Assembly (NCBI GenBank): GCA_900547555.1
Contig: URHG01000008.1
Coordinates: forward strand, 13,536-77,535
Source: an uncultured Porphyromonadaceae bacterium
GTDB lineage: Bacteria; Bacteroidota; Bacteroidia; Bacteroidales; UBA11471
Length of the DNA stretch: 64,000 bases
Direction of reading: 5' to 3'
The position numbers and the translations under genes were made by a program. The stretch's first letter is position 1. Each line of letters opens with the position of its first letter. Below, in pieces: positions 34,911 to 44,861 of this stretch. The notes beneath the pieces were generated by a model. That model made no database searches and was not told the origin of the DNA. It worked only from the letters and a program-made list of their open reading frames with translations.

Positions 34911-36050
34911 TCAGGCCATGCGGCTTTTATAATCCTCATAGGTAAATTCCCGCCAAATCGTCAACTTGTCATCGTTCCCCCAAAGAGCCAAAGAGGGATG
35001 AGAGATACCGTTGAACATCGTTGTTTTCACGATCGTATAATGTATCATATCTTCGAATACGATACGTTCACCGACTTTCAATTCGTGGTCGAACGACCAA
35101 TCTCCCATATAATCTCCACTCAGACAGGAATTTCCGCCCAAACGGTAGGTCGGTTTCCCGACTATCGGGTCCGAAGCCCCGCGTACAACCGGTTTATAGG
35201 GCATTTCGAGACAATCGGGCATGTGGCACGTAAACGAGACATCGAGAATTGCCGTGCGTATACCGCCATTCTCCACTATATCCACTACGGTCGCGACCAG
35301 TACGCCCGTCTGCCAAGCAAAAGCGCTACCGGGTTCGAGTATGACTTCGAGATCGGGATAACGTCTTTTGAAATCTTTCAGCAACGACACTAGATGCTCC
35401 ACATCGTATCCTTTACGGGTCATCAGATGTCCCCCTCCCATATTGATCCACTTCAACCGGGGAAACAGATGTCCGAAACGTTCCTCGACATGCCGCAACG
35501 TTTTTTCCAAATCATACGAAGACGATTCGCACAACGTGTGGAAATGCAATCCCTCTATCCCTTCGGGCAGCGTATCTCCCAAAACAGCAGCTGTAACACC
35601 GAGACGACTTCCCGGGGCACAAGGATTGTAAAGCGCCGTTTCCACATCGGAATATTCGGGATTGATGCGCAAACCGCAGGAGACCTTTCGACCCGAGGCC
35701 GACACCGCAGGATAATGATGATAAAACTGCGTCAGCGAATTGAAAGTGATATGGCTGCTATACGAAAGGATTTCGGGAAAATCCTTATCGGTGTACACCG
35801 GCGCATAAGTATGTGCCGGAGAACCCATTTCCTCGTAAGCGAGACGGGCCTCGAAAAGCGAACTGGCGGTAGAACAAGGTATATATTCCCGCACGATGGG
35901 AAAAGCCTTCCACAAGGCAAATGCCTTAAAAGCCAAAATGATATTTACGCCCGCTCGTTCTTTGACCGAACGGATAAGGGATAAATTGTCGCGGAACAGA
36001 CGTTCGTCCAGTACATAACAAGGCGACGGGATCTGGGAAATATCCATCAT
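34911..36050 (-). CDS. nspC: Carboxynorspermidine decarboxylase
   Basis: Last step of the alternative spermidine pathway: decarboxylates carboxyspermidine or carboxynorspermidine. 379 residues of the fold III PLP decarboxylase type: ILAFKAFALW with the PLP Lys, the HFHTLCESSSYDL loop, GGGHLMTRKGYD, and GNSCLSGDY with the active-site Cys characteristic of the family. The ATG at 36050 is chosen by the family start MDISQIPSPCYVLD; a second ATG follows at once. It begins 13 nt after the helicase stop. No carboxyspermidine synthase is in view. Confidence 0.93.
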   Translation of the reverse strand: MMDISQIPSPCYVLDERLFRDNLSLIRSVKERAGVNIILAFKAFALWKAFPIVREYIPCSTASSLFEARLAYEEMGSPAHTYAPVYTDKDFPEILSYSSHITFNSLTQFYHHYPAVSASGRKVSCGLRINPEYSDVETALYNPCAPGSRLGVTAAVLGDTLPEGIEGLHFHTLCESSSYDLEKTLRHVEERFGHLFPRLKWINMGGGHLMTRKGYDVEHLVSLLKDFKRRYPDLEVILEPGSAFAWQTGVLVATVVDIVENGGIRTAILDVSFTCHMPDCLEMPYKPVVRGASDPIVGKPTYRLGGNSCLSGDYMGDWSFDHELKVGERIVFEDMIHYTIVKTTMFNGISHPSLALWGNDDKLTIWREFTYEDYKSRMA

Positions 36051-36063
36051 AATTAACGCAATA

Positions 36064-38433
36064 TTATTTGAGTATGGTAAATTTGGCAAATTTCAACAAC
36101 AGGTGTTTCTGTCCCACATGCTCGAATGCGACACCGATTTTACGATTATCGCCTTCGCCCGACATTTCGGTAACCGTTCCTTCTCCGAAACGGTCATGAC
36201 GGATACGTACCCCCACAGCAAGACCTTCGGGATCGACAACCTGCGGAGCGGCCGATGATGCCGGAGGATTGGCCGACGAATCGATACGCACCCACTTCTG
36301 CTGTGCATACGCTCCGGCACGAGAAGAGGCGGAAGAGACAGAAATCCGGTCAGACGGTTCGGTATGGGAAACAGGCCTGCCATCTTCATCCGGCCGGTAA
36401 GAACGGGAAACAAATCCCAACGAAAAAGAGGATCGCTCCCGCACATGACTATTTGCCTCGCCATCGGGTAGAATAAGATAAGCCGGATCAATATCCTTAA
36501 TGAAACGACTGGGCGGAGAGGCCGTAGGTTTACCGTTGCGATAACGCGATGCCGCATACGAGAGCAGGCAAGTCTCCTCGGCTCGGGTAATGGCGACGTA
36601 GAGAAGACGACGCTCCTCCTCCAATTCCCGGTCACTGCCCATCGACATGGCCGCCGGGAAAAGTTCCTCTTCGAGGCCGACGACAAACACATGACGGAAC
36701 TCCAAACCTTTCGAGGCATGTACCGTCATGAGCGTTACCCGGTTATCATCACCATCTTTATCGCTGTCCTGATCGGTAGCCAACGATACTTCGGCCAAGA
36801 AATCGGATAGAGAAACGGCATTCACGCCTTCTTCCTGACGTAACGAACAAAATTCCTGTATGCCGTTGAGTAATTCCTGCACGTTCTCCTGCCGGCTCAT
36901 ATTCTCGGGCGAACGGTCGGCATCGATGTCGGTCTTAATACCCGACCGACGTATGACGGCATCGGCAAGATCATAAGCATTTGCCGTCGCATTCATCTCC
37001 ACAAAAGAACGTATCAACTCAGCAAACGCCATCAACTTGTTCTGTGTCCCGGCATTTACGCCGAGAGCATACTCCACGGGACGGCTCACAACGTCCCATA
37101 AAGAGGCTTCATGGGTCTCGGCGCAAGCCACGATTTTTGCAACCGTCGTATTTCCGATGCCTCTTGCCGGATAATTGATGATACGTTTCAATGCCTCCTC
37201 ATCGGCCGGATTTACAGCCAACCGGAAATAGGCCACGACATCTTTGATTTCTTTGCGCTGGTAAAACGACTGACCGCCGTATATGCGGTAAGGGATATTC
37301 CGTTTACGCAGGGCTTCCTCGAAGATACGCGATTGCGAATTGGTGCGGTAAAGTATGGCGAAATCGGAGTAATCGGAAGCCGTAGCGACACGCATCGTCG
37401 CAATACGATTGGCAATGAGATAACCCTCCTCAAAATCAGAATAAGCACTTACGACCGGAATTTTCGCTCCTACGGCATTGTGCGAAAATATATGCTTGGG
37501 TATCTGCTCCTTGTTCTTGGCGATAAGGCTGTTTGCCGCCGCAACGATAGTCTGGGTCGAACGGTAGTTCTGTTCGAGCTTGAAGATTCTGAAATCGGGG
37601 TATTCCTTTTGCAGATTGAGAATATTGCTGATATTGGCCCCCCTGAAAGAATAGATGCTCTGGGCATCGTCTCCCACGACACAGAGCCGGTGATGCGCTT
37701 TCACCAACTGATTGACGATAAGATGCTGGGCAAAATTGGTATCCTGATACTCATCGACCAAAACATACCGGAACTGGTTCTGATAAAACTCCAATACATC
37801 GGGGTGGTCTCGGAAAAGGATATTGGTATAAAGCAACAAGTCATCGAAATCCATCGCTCCGGCACGGGCACAACGACTCCAATATATCTTATAGATGTCA
37901 CGTATCTGCGGCCGCTTCGAGCGCATATCGGCTTCGAGCAAGGCAGCATTTGCCGCATAAGCCGACGGGGTAATAAGTGCATTTTTGGCATTGGAAATAA
38001 TCGCCTGCACGGTAGCCGGCTTATAGACCTTATCATCGAGCAACATCTCTTTGATAACGGTTTTGATAAGACTGCGCGAATCGGACTGGTCGTAAATCGT
38101 GAAATCACGAGAAAAGCCTATCCGCTCGGCATTGGTTCGCAATATACGGGAAAATATCGAGTGGAAAGTACCCATCCACAGACGTGAAGCCGTTGCACCG
38201 CCTACGACAGAAGCGATGCGTTCTTTCATTTCACGGGCGGCTTTGTTGGTAAAAGTCAGTGCGAGAATCTGATACGGAGAATAATCCCCCGAAGCCAGCA
38301 GATAGGCTATTTTATAAGTCAACACACGTGTCTTACCCGACCCTGCACCGGCAATCACCAGCGACGGCCCGCCGCTGTACAATACCGCCTCCCGTTGCTG
38401 CTCGTTAAGCTCCTGCAAATAATTCTCTTCCAC
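36064..38433 (-). CDS. uvrD: UvrD/PcrA-type superfamily 1 DNA helicase
   Basis: 3'-5' helicase acting in repair and removal of stalled complexes. Walker A GAGSGKT (29-35), motif II DEYQDTN (about 226-232), motif III VGDDAQSIYSFRGA, motif IV-V region TVHASKGLEF (about 567), motif VI VAITRAEE. The C-terminal FGEGTVTEMSG to KFAKFTIL region matches the PcrA RNA-polymerase-interaction (Tudor-like) module. 789 residues, usual for the family. First gene of a unit with nspC; -7-like box at 38456-38463. Confidence 0.95.
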   Translation of the reverse strand: MEENYLQELNEQQREAVLYSGGPSLVIAGAGSGKTRVLTYKIAYLLASGDYSPYQILALTFTNKAAREMKERIASVVGGATASRLWMGTFHSIFSRILRTNAERIGFSRDFTIYDQSDSRSLIKTVIKEMLLDDKVYKPATVQAIISNAKNALITPSAYAANAALLEADMRSKRPQIRDIYKIYWSRCARAGAMDFDDLLLYTNILFRDHPDVLEFYQNQFRYVLVDEYQDTNFAQHLIVNQLVKAHHRLCVVGDDAQSIYSFRGANISNILNLQKEYPDFRIFKLEQNYRSTQTIVAAANSLIAKNKEQIPKHIFSHNAVGAKIPVVSAYSDFEEGYLIANRIATMRVATASDYSDFAILYRTNSQSRIFEEALRKRNIPYRIYGGQSFYQRKEIKDVVAYFRLAVNPADEEALKRIINYPARGIGNTTVAKIVACAETHEASLWDVVSRPVEYALGVNAGTQNKLMAFAELIRSFVEMNATANAYDLADAVIRRSGIKTDIDADRSPENMSRQENVQELLNGIQEFCSLRQEEGVNAVSLSDFLAEVSLATDQDSDKDGDDNRVTLMTVHASKGLEFRHVFVVGLEEELFPAAMSMGSDRELEEERRLLYVAITRAEETCLLSYAASRYRNGKPTASPPSRFIKDIDPAYLILPDGEANSHVRERSSFSLGFVSRSYRPDEDGRPVSHTEPSDRISVSSASSRAGAYAQQKWVRIDSSANPPASSAAPQVVDPEGLAVGVRIRHDRFGEGTVTEMSGEGDNRKIGVAFEHVGQKHLLLKFAKFTILK

Positions 38434-38455
38434 GCTCTACTTGTTTGTTGCCCGA

Positions 38456-38463
38456 CAAAGGTA
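38456..38463 (-). promoter_or_regulatory. Bacteroidetes -7-like box (TACCTTTG) for uvrD
   Basis: CAAAGGTA on the plus strand, 23 nt before the uvrD ATG. Confidence 0.5.
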
Positions 38464-38636
38464 CGGAGAAAGGGCGAAAAAAACTACCGTCCCCGTAAAC
38501 TTTATTCGCCGTCGCGGGTTTTATAGACAGAAAAACTTCAAGGGAAAAAATTTTAAGAAAAAAACAGATTTTCCGCGAACTTTTTCTGCAAACAAGTGTT
38601 TTACTCATGAAGCAAGACAAACAGAGTTTAAAAGTA

Positions 38637-38730
38637 TAGCAGCGCGTGAGCGTAGCTTCTCTAGCACTTAATAAGCATAATGTGATGAATTCAGAACCGG
38701 GAGCCTGCGTGAGCAGATTCCCGGTTCGCC
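38637..38730 (+). ncRNA. Candidate structured RNA: two hairpins with GTGA loops
   Basis: In the gap between uvrD and the TetR gene, AGC-A-GCGC / GCGT-A-GCT closes a GTGA loop at 38646-38649. GAACCGGGA / TCCCGGTTC (38694-38702, 38719-38727) plus CTGC / GCAG closes a second GTGA loop at 38709-38712. Only the plus strand gives the GNRA loop form. A CTTTTC follows the second stem. No promoter box was found upstream, so this may be a leader or processed RNA. The remainder of 38464-38846 shows no gene. Confidence 0.35.
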
Positions 38731-38846
38731 TTTTCAAGAGCCTACCTCGTTTATAGCATTTCAAAGAAAGGAATAATAATTTTTAGGTATTGACTCAACA
38801 AAAGAATATTTTGAAACTTTGTACGGATAAAAAAGGGTATCAAGCC

Positions 38847-39455
38847 ATGCAGATTTCAAAAGAGCATATTCGTAAAAATATTTTACAAACGGCTCAATCC
38901 CTATTTTATACAAAAGGATATGCCAAAGTTCCCATGCGAGAAATAGCTTCGAAATCGCACGTGGGTCTCAGCAACATCTACAATTACTACGGCAGCAAAG
39001 AAAAGATATTCCAAGAAATCGTGCAGCCAGCCATAGACGACTTCAACCGCATCTTAGACGAACATCACGGGAGAAGCGGAACCGATATTATGGAAATGTT
39101 TTCGGACGATTATCTACAAAACCTCATCAAAGAGTATCTATCACTCAGTAAACACCGAGAGCGCCTGTTCTTGTTGCTGTTCAGGGCACAAGGTACATCA
39201 TTGGAAAAGTTCAAGGACGACTTCTCCGATCGCTCGACAGCCGAAGTAAAAAGATACTTCATGCGCATGAAACAAAAATATCCCGAAATAAATATAGATA
39301 TATCGGACTTCACCATTCACCTGCACACGGTATGGATGTTTACCATGCTCGAAGAATTAGTGATGCATCGGAAAGAACCGCAAGAAATAGAAAAAATCGT
39401 TACCGAATACATGATTTTCAGTACAACAGGTTGGAAGGAACTTATCAAAGGATAG
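38847..39455 (+). CDS. TetR/AcrR-family transcriptional regulator
   Basis: 202 residues from the ATG at 38847, chosen because MQISKEHIRKNILQTAQ matches the normal TetR start. The N-terminal helix-turn-helix is clear (AKVPMREIASKSHVGLSNIYNYYGSKEKIF). The C-terminal ligand domain is not diagnostic. It lies upstream of, and in the same direction as, a methyltransferase, gpmA and two ABC exporter genes, and probably represses that set in response to their substrate. Confidence 0.92.
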   Translation: MQISKEHIRKNILQTAQSLFYTKGYAKVPMREIASKSHVGLSNIYNYYGSKEKIFQEIVQPAIDDFNRILDEHHGRSGTDIMEMFSDDYLQNLIKEYLSLSKHRERLFLLLFRAQGTSLEKFKDDFSDRSTAEVKRYFMRMKQKYPEINIDISDFTIHLHTVWMFTMLEELVMHRKEPQEIEKIVTEYMIFSTTGWKELIKG

Positions 39456-39513
39456 GTTCCTTTCTTTTTTTGAACAAAATTGAATATTGTTCGTTTTTGA
39501 AACAGATAAACAG

Positions 39514-40341
39514 ATGAAAAAAGTTGATTTTAAAAGCATTGTCGCCGAAACGCTACTTATACCGCTCTACATGAGAGCCAAAGAGAGCCGGCGCAAAGAT
39601 GCCATTTTACGAGACGAAATGGCCGAATATTTGGTAGAAAACATCGAATACGATTACTCTCGATTCGATGGGGCGAAAATGAGCGAAATAGGGTGCGTTG
39701 TTCGCGGACGCTACTTCGATGATGCTGTCCAACGTTTTATAGCCTCCCATAAAAATCCTATCGTAGTGAATGTGGGTTGCGGGCTGGACACGCGCTACCA
39801 ACGTATCGGCAAACACGAGCAGGTTCTTTTTTACGAACTGGATTTACCCGAAGTCATAGAACTCCGCAAAACCCTGATTCCGGAACCGGAAAGAGACAAG
39901 TATATAGCCGGCTCTTTATTAGAGGAGAAGTGGATAGACGAATTACGCACCAAACACCCCGAGGGAAATTTTATCTTCGTTATAGAAGGTGTACTGATGT
40001 ATTTTCACGAAGAACAAGTAAAGGAATTATTATCCCGCCTCGCCATCCGTTTCGGTGGTGGAGAAATATGGTTCGACGTATGCGGAACGATAATGACAAA
40101 AGGGGCGGTAAAACCCGACTCTTTGAGGGGGCATGAAGCCCAGATACGTTCGGGTATCAGCAACGGGCACATAGTAGAATCTTGGGAACCCCGCCTACAA
40201 CTTATCGAGCAAGCCATCTATCAGAAATTATACACGCGACGATGGGGTCTCACCATGCGTATTCTCTCCCACTTTCCCCGACTGAGCTGCCGATTTTCCT
40301 CTCTGCTCGGTTATAAGATAAAAATGAACAAAACCAAATAA
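39514..40341 (+). CDS. SAM-dependent methyltransferase, leucine carboxyl methyltransferase (LCM/PPM1-like) family
   Basis: 275 residues from the ATG at 39514; no in-frame ATG lies upstream. SAM-binding VNVGCGLDTRYQR near residue 85, an acidic ribose-binding YELDLPEVIELR, and FVIEGVLMYFHEEQV are the LCM-family signatures. Bacterial members methylate small-molecule carboxylates or hydroxyls in natural-product pathways. Its place between a TetR regulator and an exporter suggests it modifies, and perhaps detoxifies, a small molecule that is then exported, but this is inference. Confidence 0.88.
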   Translation: MKKVDFKSIVAETLLIPLYMRAKESRRKDAILRDEMAEYLVENIEYDYSRFDGAKMSEIGCVVRGRYFDDAVQRFIASHKNPIVVNVGCGLDTRYQRIGKHEQVLFYELDLPEVIELRKTLIPEPERDKYIAGSLLEEKWIDELRTKHPEGNFIFVIEGVLMYFHEEQVKELLSRLAIRFGGGEIWFDVCGTIMTKGAVKPDSLRGHEAQIRSGISNGHIVESWEPRLQLIEQAIYQKLYTRRWGLTMRILSHFPRLSCRFSSLLGYKIKMNKTK

Positions 40342-40350
40342 AACCATCAA

Positions 40351-41103
40351 ATGAAACGAATCGTATTGCTACGCCACGGCGAAAGCGAATGGAACAAAGA
40401 AAACCGGTTTACCGGGTGGATCGACGTAGATCTGAGTGAAAAGGGTATCATCGAAGCAAACAATGCCGGCATTACCCTGCGAAAAGCCGGCATCACCTTC
40501 GATGCTGCTTATACCTCTTACTTGAAAAGGGCTGTCAAAACACTCAATTACGTTCTCGACCGTCTCGATGAAGAATGGATTCCCGTATACAAATCATGGA
40601 GACTCAACGAAAAACATTACGGATCCCTACAAGGTCTGAACAAAAGCGAAACGGCCGCCCGCTACGGAGATGAGCAAGTACATATCTGGCGGCGGAGTTT
40701 CGATATAGCTCCGGCCCCACTCGACGAGAACGACCCGGCCAATCCTTTACACGATCCCCGTTACGCCCTCGTACCACCAGATATGCTCCCGCGTACCGAG
40801 TCTCTTAAAGATGCCATAGCCCGCGTCATGCCATACTGGGATTGCGAAATATTCCCCCGCCTTATGTGTTGCGACAATCTATTGATCGTCGCCCACGGAA
40901 ACAGTCTGCGGGGTATTGTAAAACACTTAAAAGGAATATCCGATCAAGAAATAGCCAATCTGAATATCCCTACTGCCACACCGTATGTATTCGAATTTGA
41001 CGACTCATTGCATCTCACAGGCGACCATTATCTCGGAGACCCCGATGAAATACGCCAAAAGGCAGAGGCCGTAGCCCGACAAGGTATTTCTAAAAAAAAA
41101 TAA
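40351..41103 (+). CDS. gpmA: 2,3-bisphosphoglycerate-dependent phosphoglycerate mutase
   Basis: Interconverts 3- and 2-phosphoglycerate in glycolysis. The phosphohistidine motif LLRHGESEWN has the active His at residue 9; RLNEKHYGSLQGLNK and the second His in VAHGNSLRG complete the site. 250 residues, the usual length for the cofactor-dependent enzyme. It is only 9 nt after the methyltransferase, so a glycolytic gene sits inside an otherwise specialised operon. Confidence 0.95.
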   Translation: MKRIVLLRHGESEWNKENRFTGWIDVDLSEKGIIEANNAGITLRKAGITFDAAYTSYLKRAVKTLNYVLDRLDEEWIPVYKSWRLNEKHYGSLQGLNKSETAARYGDEQVHIWRRSFDIAPAPLDENDPANPLHDPRYALVPPDMLPRTESLKDAIARVMPYWDCEIFPRLMCCDNLLIVAHGNSLRGIVKHLKGISDQEIANLNIPTATPYVFEFDDSLHLTGDHYLGDPDEIRQKAEAVARQGISKKK

Positions 41104-41150
41104 ACTACCCGACCGCATAAACGGTCATGTAATATCATCGCATTATTCTT

Positions 41151-42926
41151 ATGAAAACACTAAAAGAACTCATGTACTACATGGGACAGAGAAAGGCGTT
41201 ATTACCTCTGTCCATGTTTCTATCGGTCCTCGGCGAGTTGGCCGGCCTACTGCCTTATATCCTCATCTGGCTTATCGTCAGAGAACTACTTTCCGACGGG
41301 GACTTCGCATCTTCACAACACATCATTTTCTATGCCCGTTGGGCTGCCGGAACAGCCATCGGAGGAATAATACTCTATTTCTTGGCACTGACATGTTCCC
41401 ATTTAGCTGCATTCCGGGTAGAGTCGAACCTCAGAAAAGAAGCTATGCGTAAAATCGTAAAAATGCCTCTCGGTTTTTTCGACACAAATACCAGCGGACG
41501 TATCCGCAAAATCATAGACGATAATGCCAGCATCACCCACTCTTTCCTCGCACACCAATTGCCCGACTTATCCGGAACGATTTTAGTTCCTGTAATAACT
41601 ATATTACTCATCGGAATATTCAACTGGCAATTGGGGTTGGCATGTATCGTCCCCATCGTCATCGCCATGCTTATCATGGGATATACCATGAATACCAAAG
41701 GTAAAGAGTTCATGCGCGCATACATGACATCACTCGAAGATATGAATACCGAAGCGGTGGAATACGTACGTGGAATACCCGTAGTAAAGGTTTTCCAACA
41801 AACTATCTATTCGTTCAAGAACTTTCATAAAAGTATCATGAACTACAACCAAATGGTATCTTCCTATACCGGTATGTGGGAAAAGCCGATGTCTTTCTAT
41901 ACAATCATCATCAACAGTTTTGTATTCTTCCTTACCCCTCTTGCCATACTACTTATAGGAAATACAGGGCATTATACACCGGTATTGCTCGACTTTTTCT
42001 TATTTGTCCTCATAACACCGGTCTTTTCCCAAAGTATCATGAAAAGCATGTACCTAAGCCAAGCATTGGGACAAGCACAAGAAGCTCTCGGAAGGCTCAA
42101 TCGTCTTGTCAATTATGAACAATTATCGACCTCCCATGAGAACGTTTCATCGATGTCAAAATTCGATATTACATTCAGCCATGTATCATTTACTTATCCC
42201 GATTGTGAAGAAAAAGCCATTGACGACATCAGTTTTACCATTCCTCAAGGGCAGAGGATCGCTCTTGTCGGAGCTTCAGGTAGCGGGAAAACAACAATTG
42301 CCCGCCTCATACCCCGTTTCTGGGATACCAATGAAGGCCAAGTACTCATAGGCGGAACGAATGTAAAAGACATTGCACCGGAAACTCTGATGAAAAATAT
42401 CTCCTTCGTTTTTCAGAATCCCCGCCTATTCAAAACAACTCTGCTCGAAAATATCGCATACGGTAACCCCTACGCCGATGAGAACGCTATAAATCGGGCC
42501 ATAGACATGGCACAGTGCAGAGAAATCGTCGAGCGATTACCCCAAGGCCTGAATACAAAAATAGGAACAGAAGGTACTTACCTGTCGGGAGGAGAGCAGC
42601 AACGAATCGTCTTGGCGCGAGCTATTCTGAAAAATGCACCTATCATCGTTCTTGACGAAGCAACGGCCTTTGCTGACCCGGAAAATGAACACAAAATACA
42701 AAAAGCGCTAAAAGAATTGACAGCAGGGAAAACGGTTCTCATGATCGCACATCGGTTATCGAGCATCACCAATGCCGACAATATTATCGTTATCGACAAA
42801 GGTAGAATGGTAGAACAAGGCACACATTACGAACTGATCGATAAACACGGTATATATAGTAAAATGTGGAAAGAATATCAACAATCGGTCAATTGGATTA
42901 TCGGAAAGGAGGCATCTCATGAATAA
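41151..42926 (+). CDS. ABC exporter half-transporter, IrtA/YbtP-like
   Basis: 591 residues: six-helix membrane domain (1-320) and ATPase domain. Walker A GASGSGKTT (about 373), Q-loop FQNPRLF, signature LSGGEQQR (about 477), Walker B with catalytic Glu IIVLDEATAFADPENE (about 497). The ATAFADPENE wording is characteristic of the IrtA/YbtPQ group rather than lipid flippases; that group handles siderophores and other small molecules. Overlaps the next gene by 8 nt, so the two form a heterodimer. Confidence 0.9.
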   Translation: MKTLKELMYYMGQRKALLPLSMFLSVLGELAGLLPYILIWLIVRELLSDGDFASSQHIIFYARWAAGTAIGGIILYFLALTCSHLAAFRVESNLRKEAMRKIVKMPLGFFDTNTSGRIRKIIDDNASITHSFLAHQLPDLSGTILVPVITILLIGIFNWQLGLACIVPIVIAMLIMGYTMNTKGKEFMRAYMTSLEDMNTEAVEYVRGIPVVKVFQQTIYSFKNFHKSIMNYNQMVSSYTGMWEKPMSFYTIIINSFVFFLTPLAILLIGNTGHYTPVLLDFFLFVLITPVFSQSIMKSMYLSQALGQAQEALGRLNRLVNYEQLSTSHENVSSMSKFDITFSHVSFTYPDCEEKAIDDISFTIPQGQRIALVGASGSGKTTIARLIPRFWDTNEGQVLIGGTNVKDIAPETLMKNISFVFQNPRLFKTTLLENIAYGNPYADENAINRAIDMAQCREIVERLPQGLNTKIGTEGTYLSGGEQQRIVLARAILKNAPIIVLDEATAFADPENEHKIQKALKELTAGKTVLMIAHRLSSITNADNIIVIDKGRMVEQGTHYELIDKHGIYSKMWKEYQQSVNWIIGKEASHE

Positions 42927-44655
42927 TTTCATAAAAAAACGTTTTGCTTTATCGGAGCAAGGGGCGAAGAATTTTTGTAAAGGAATGTACTGGACGGTCG
43001 CACTCGATATCGTATTGATGCTTCCTGCCATATTTGTATTTTTATTTCTCGACGATTGGCTACACCCGATACTCACCTCTCAAACGACTGCATTACACGG
43101 AGTTTCGTACTACTGTTTGCTCGGTCTTTCTTTTCTTGCCGTCATGTACATTACAGCCATATTTCAATACCGCAGTACATACACAAGCGTCTATGAGGAA
43201 AGCGCCAATCGACGCATTTCGTTGGCAGAAAAACTCAGGAAATTACCCTTAGCATTTTTCGGAGAAAAAAATTTGTCGGATCTCACTTCCACAATCATGG
43301 ACGATTGTACCGATCTGGAACATACTTTCTCACACTCAGTACCGCAATTATTCGCCTCTCTCATCAGTATAGTACTGATTGCCGCAGGCTTGGCATTCTA
43401 CAACTGGCAACTTACACTAGCACTTTTCTGGGTTGTACCCATTGCTTTGGGTATCATTCTCCTATCGAAAAAAAGAATGCGCAAAAGCAATGAAAATAAT
43501 TATTTAAACAAGCGCGATGTCAGTGAACAAATACAAGAAGGGCTGGAAACTATCCAAGAAATAAAATCATATAATCAGGAAAATGAATATCTGAAAAAAC
43601 TAAATGATAAAATCGATATTTACGAACGGGTTCTGACCCGAAGCGAATTGTTACTCGGCATCTTGGTGAACGGGTCGCAAAGTATCCTGAAACTCGGTCT
43701 GGCAAGCGTTATTATCACAGGAGCCACACTGCTTGTATCCGATCAAATCGACCTATTCGCTTATTTGGTATTTTTGGTCATCGGCTCCCGCATCTACTCC
43801 CCTATTCAAGAGGTACTGAACAACCTAGCCGCCTTGTTCTATCTCGATGTTCGCATCGACCGTATGAAAGAAATGGAAGAGTTGCCTACCCAACAAGGCA
43901 GAACCGATTTCAAACCTGAAAATTACGATATATCTTTCGATAATGTCAATTTCTCCTACAACGGAGGAAGACAAGTTCTGAAAGATGTTTCTTTCCTTGC
44001 AAAACAAGGCGAAATGACCGCGCTGGTAGGTCCATCGGGAAGCGGAAAAAGTACAGCGGCCAAACTGTCGGCACGATTCTGGGATATACAATCAGGGAAA
44101 ATTACTCTGGGTGGAACCGACATAAGTCTTATCGATCCGGAAACCTTACTGAAATATTACTCGGTCGTTTTTCAAGATGTCGTATTGTTCAATACATCTA
44201 TTCTCGAAAATATCCGTATCGGAAAACGCGGTGCCACCGATGAAGAGGTAATGTCTGTTGCCCGTCTAGCCCAATGCGACGAATTTGTAAGAAAAATGCC
44301 GTATGGTTACCAAACCATCATAGGAGAAAACGGAGAGACACTATCGGGAGGAGAACGGCAACGTATCTCCATAGCTCGGGCCCTTTTGAAAGACGCACCC
44401 ATCGTTTTGCTCGACGAGGCGACAGCCTCTCTCGATGTCGAAAACGAAACAAAAATACAAGCCGCTCTATCGGAACTGGTTCGCAACAAAACCGTACTTA
44501 TCATCGCCCACCGCATGCGCACAATAGCGCATGCCGACAAAATCGTTGTCCTCGAAGATGGAACGGTTATAGAAACAGGTTCGCCTGAAACGTTGAAAAG
44601 GGAAAATAGTACTTTCGCCCACATGCTTGCTTTGCAAGCAAACAATGAAAAATAA
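42919..44655 (+). CDS. ABC exporter half-transporter, partner subunit
   Basis: 578 residues with the same layout: membrane domain, then Walker A GPSGSGKST (about 370), LSGGERQR, and LLDEATASLD. Both partners keep a catalytic Glu and full signature, so both ATP sites look active, unlike asymmetric exporters. The start codon lies inside the end of the preceding gene after GGAGGC, a Shine-Dalgarno-like run. Terminator at 44680-44707 ends the operon. Confidence 0.9.
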   Translation: MNNFIKKRFALSEQGAKNFCKGMYWTVALDIVLMLPAIFVFLFLDDWLHPILTSQTTALHGVSYYCLLGLSFLAVMYITAIFQYRSTYTSVYEESANRRISLAEKLRKLPLAFFGEKNLSDLTSTIMDDCTDLEHTFSHSVPQLFASLISIVLIAAGLAFYNWQLTLALFWVVPIALGIILLSKKRMRKSNENNYLNKRDVSEQIQEGLETIQEIKSYNQENEYLKKLNDKIDIYERVLTRSELLLGILVNGSQSILKLGLASVIITGATLLVSDQIDLFAYLVFLVIGSRIYSPIQEVLNNLAALFYLDVRIDRMKEMEELPTQQGRTDFKPENYDISFDNVNFSYNGGRQVLKDVSFLAKQGEMTALVGPSGSGKSTAAKLSARFWDIQSGKITLGGTDISLIDPETLLKYYSVVFQDVVLFNTSILENIRIGKRGATDEEVMSVARLAQCDEFVRKMPYGYQTIIGENGETLSGGERQRISIARALLKDAPIVLLDEATASLDVENETKIQAALSELVRNKTVLIIAHRMRTIAHADKIVVLEDGTVIETGSPETLKRENSTFAHMLALQANNEK

Positions 44656-44679
44656 AAATCATCGATGAAAATTATTCTT

Positions 44680-44707
44680 AGAGAGAAGGGTAAAAACCCT
44701 TCTCTCT
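44680..44707 (+). terminator. Terminator of the TetR-methyltransferase-exporter operon
   Basis: An 11-bp stem AGAGAGAAGGG / CCCTTCTCTCT with a 6-nt loop, 25 nt after the stop. Confidence 0.75.
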
Positions 44708-44773
44708 TCATTTCCATTATTTCTGTAAACGAAGTATTTCTCCTATTTCAATTTCTCTACAAAATTAATTCGT

Positions 44774-44781
44774 TACATTTG
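44774..44781 (+). promoter_or_regulatory. Bacteroidetes -7-like box (TACATTTG) for the two-component operon
   Basis: Fits TAnnTTTG, about 80 nt before the response regulator ATG. Confidence 0.45.
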
Positions 44782-44861
44782 TAAGAATAGGAACATCGGT
44801 TGTTCTTGTAAAAAATACAAAATCACAGTCAAACAACCGGATATATTACAATTCTGCCATT

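Noticed and set aside
37111..38187. 358-codon plus-strand frame opposite uvrD
   Set aside because: Antisense to a complete helicase with all motifs; no signal of its own.
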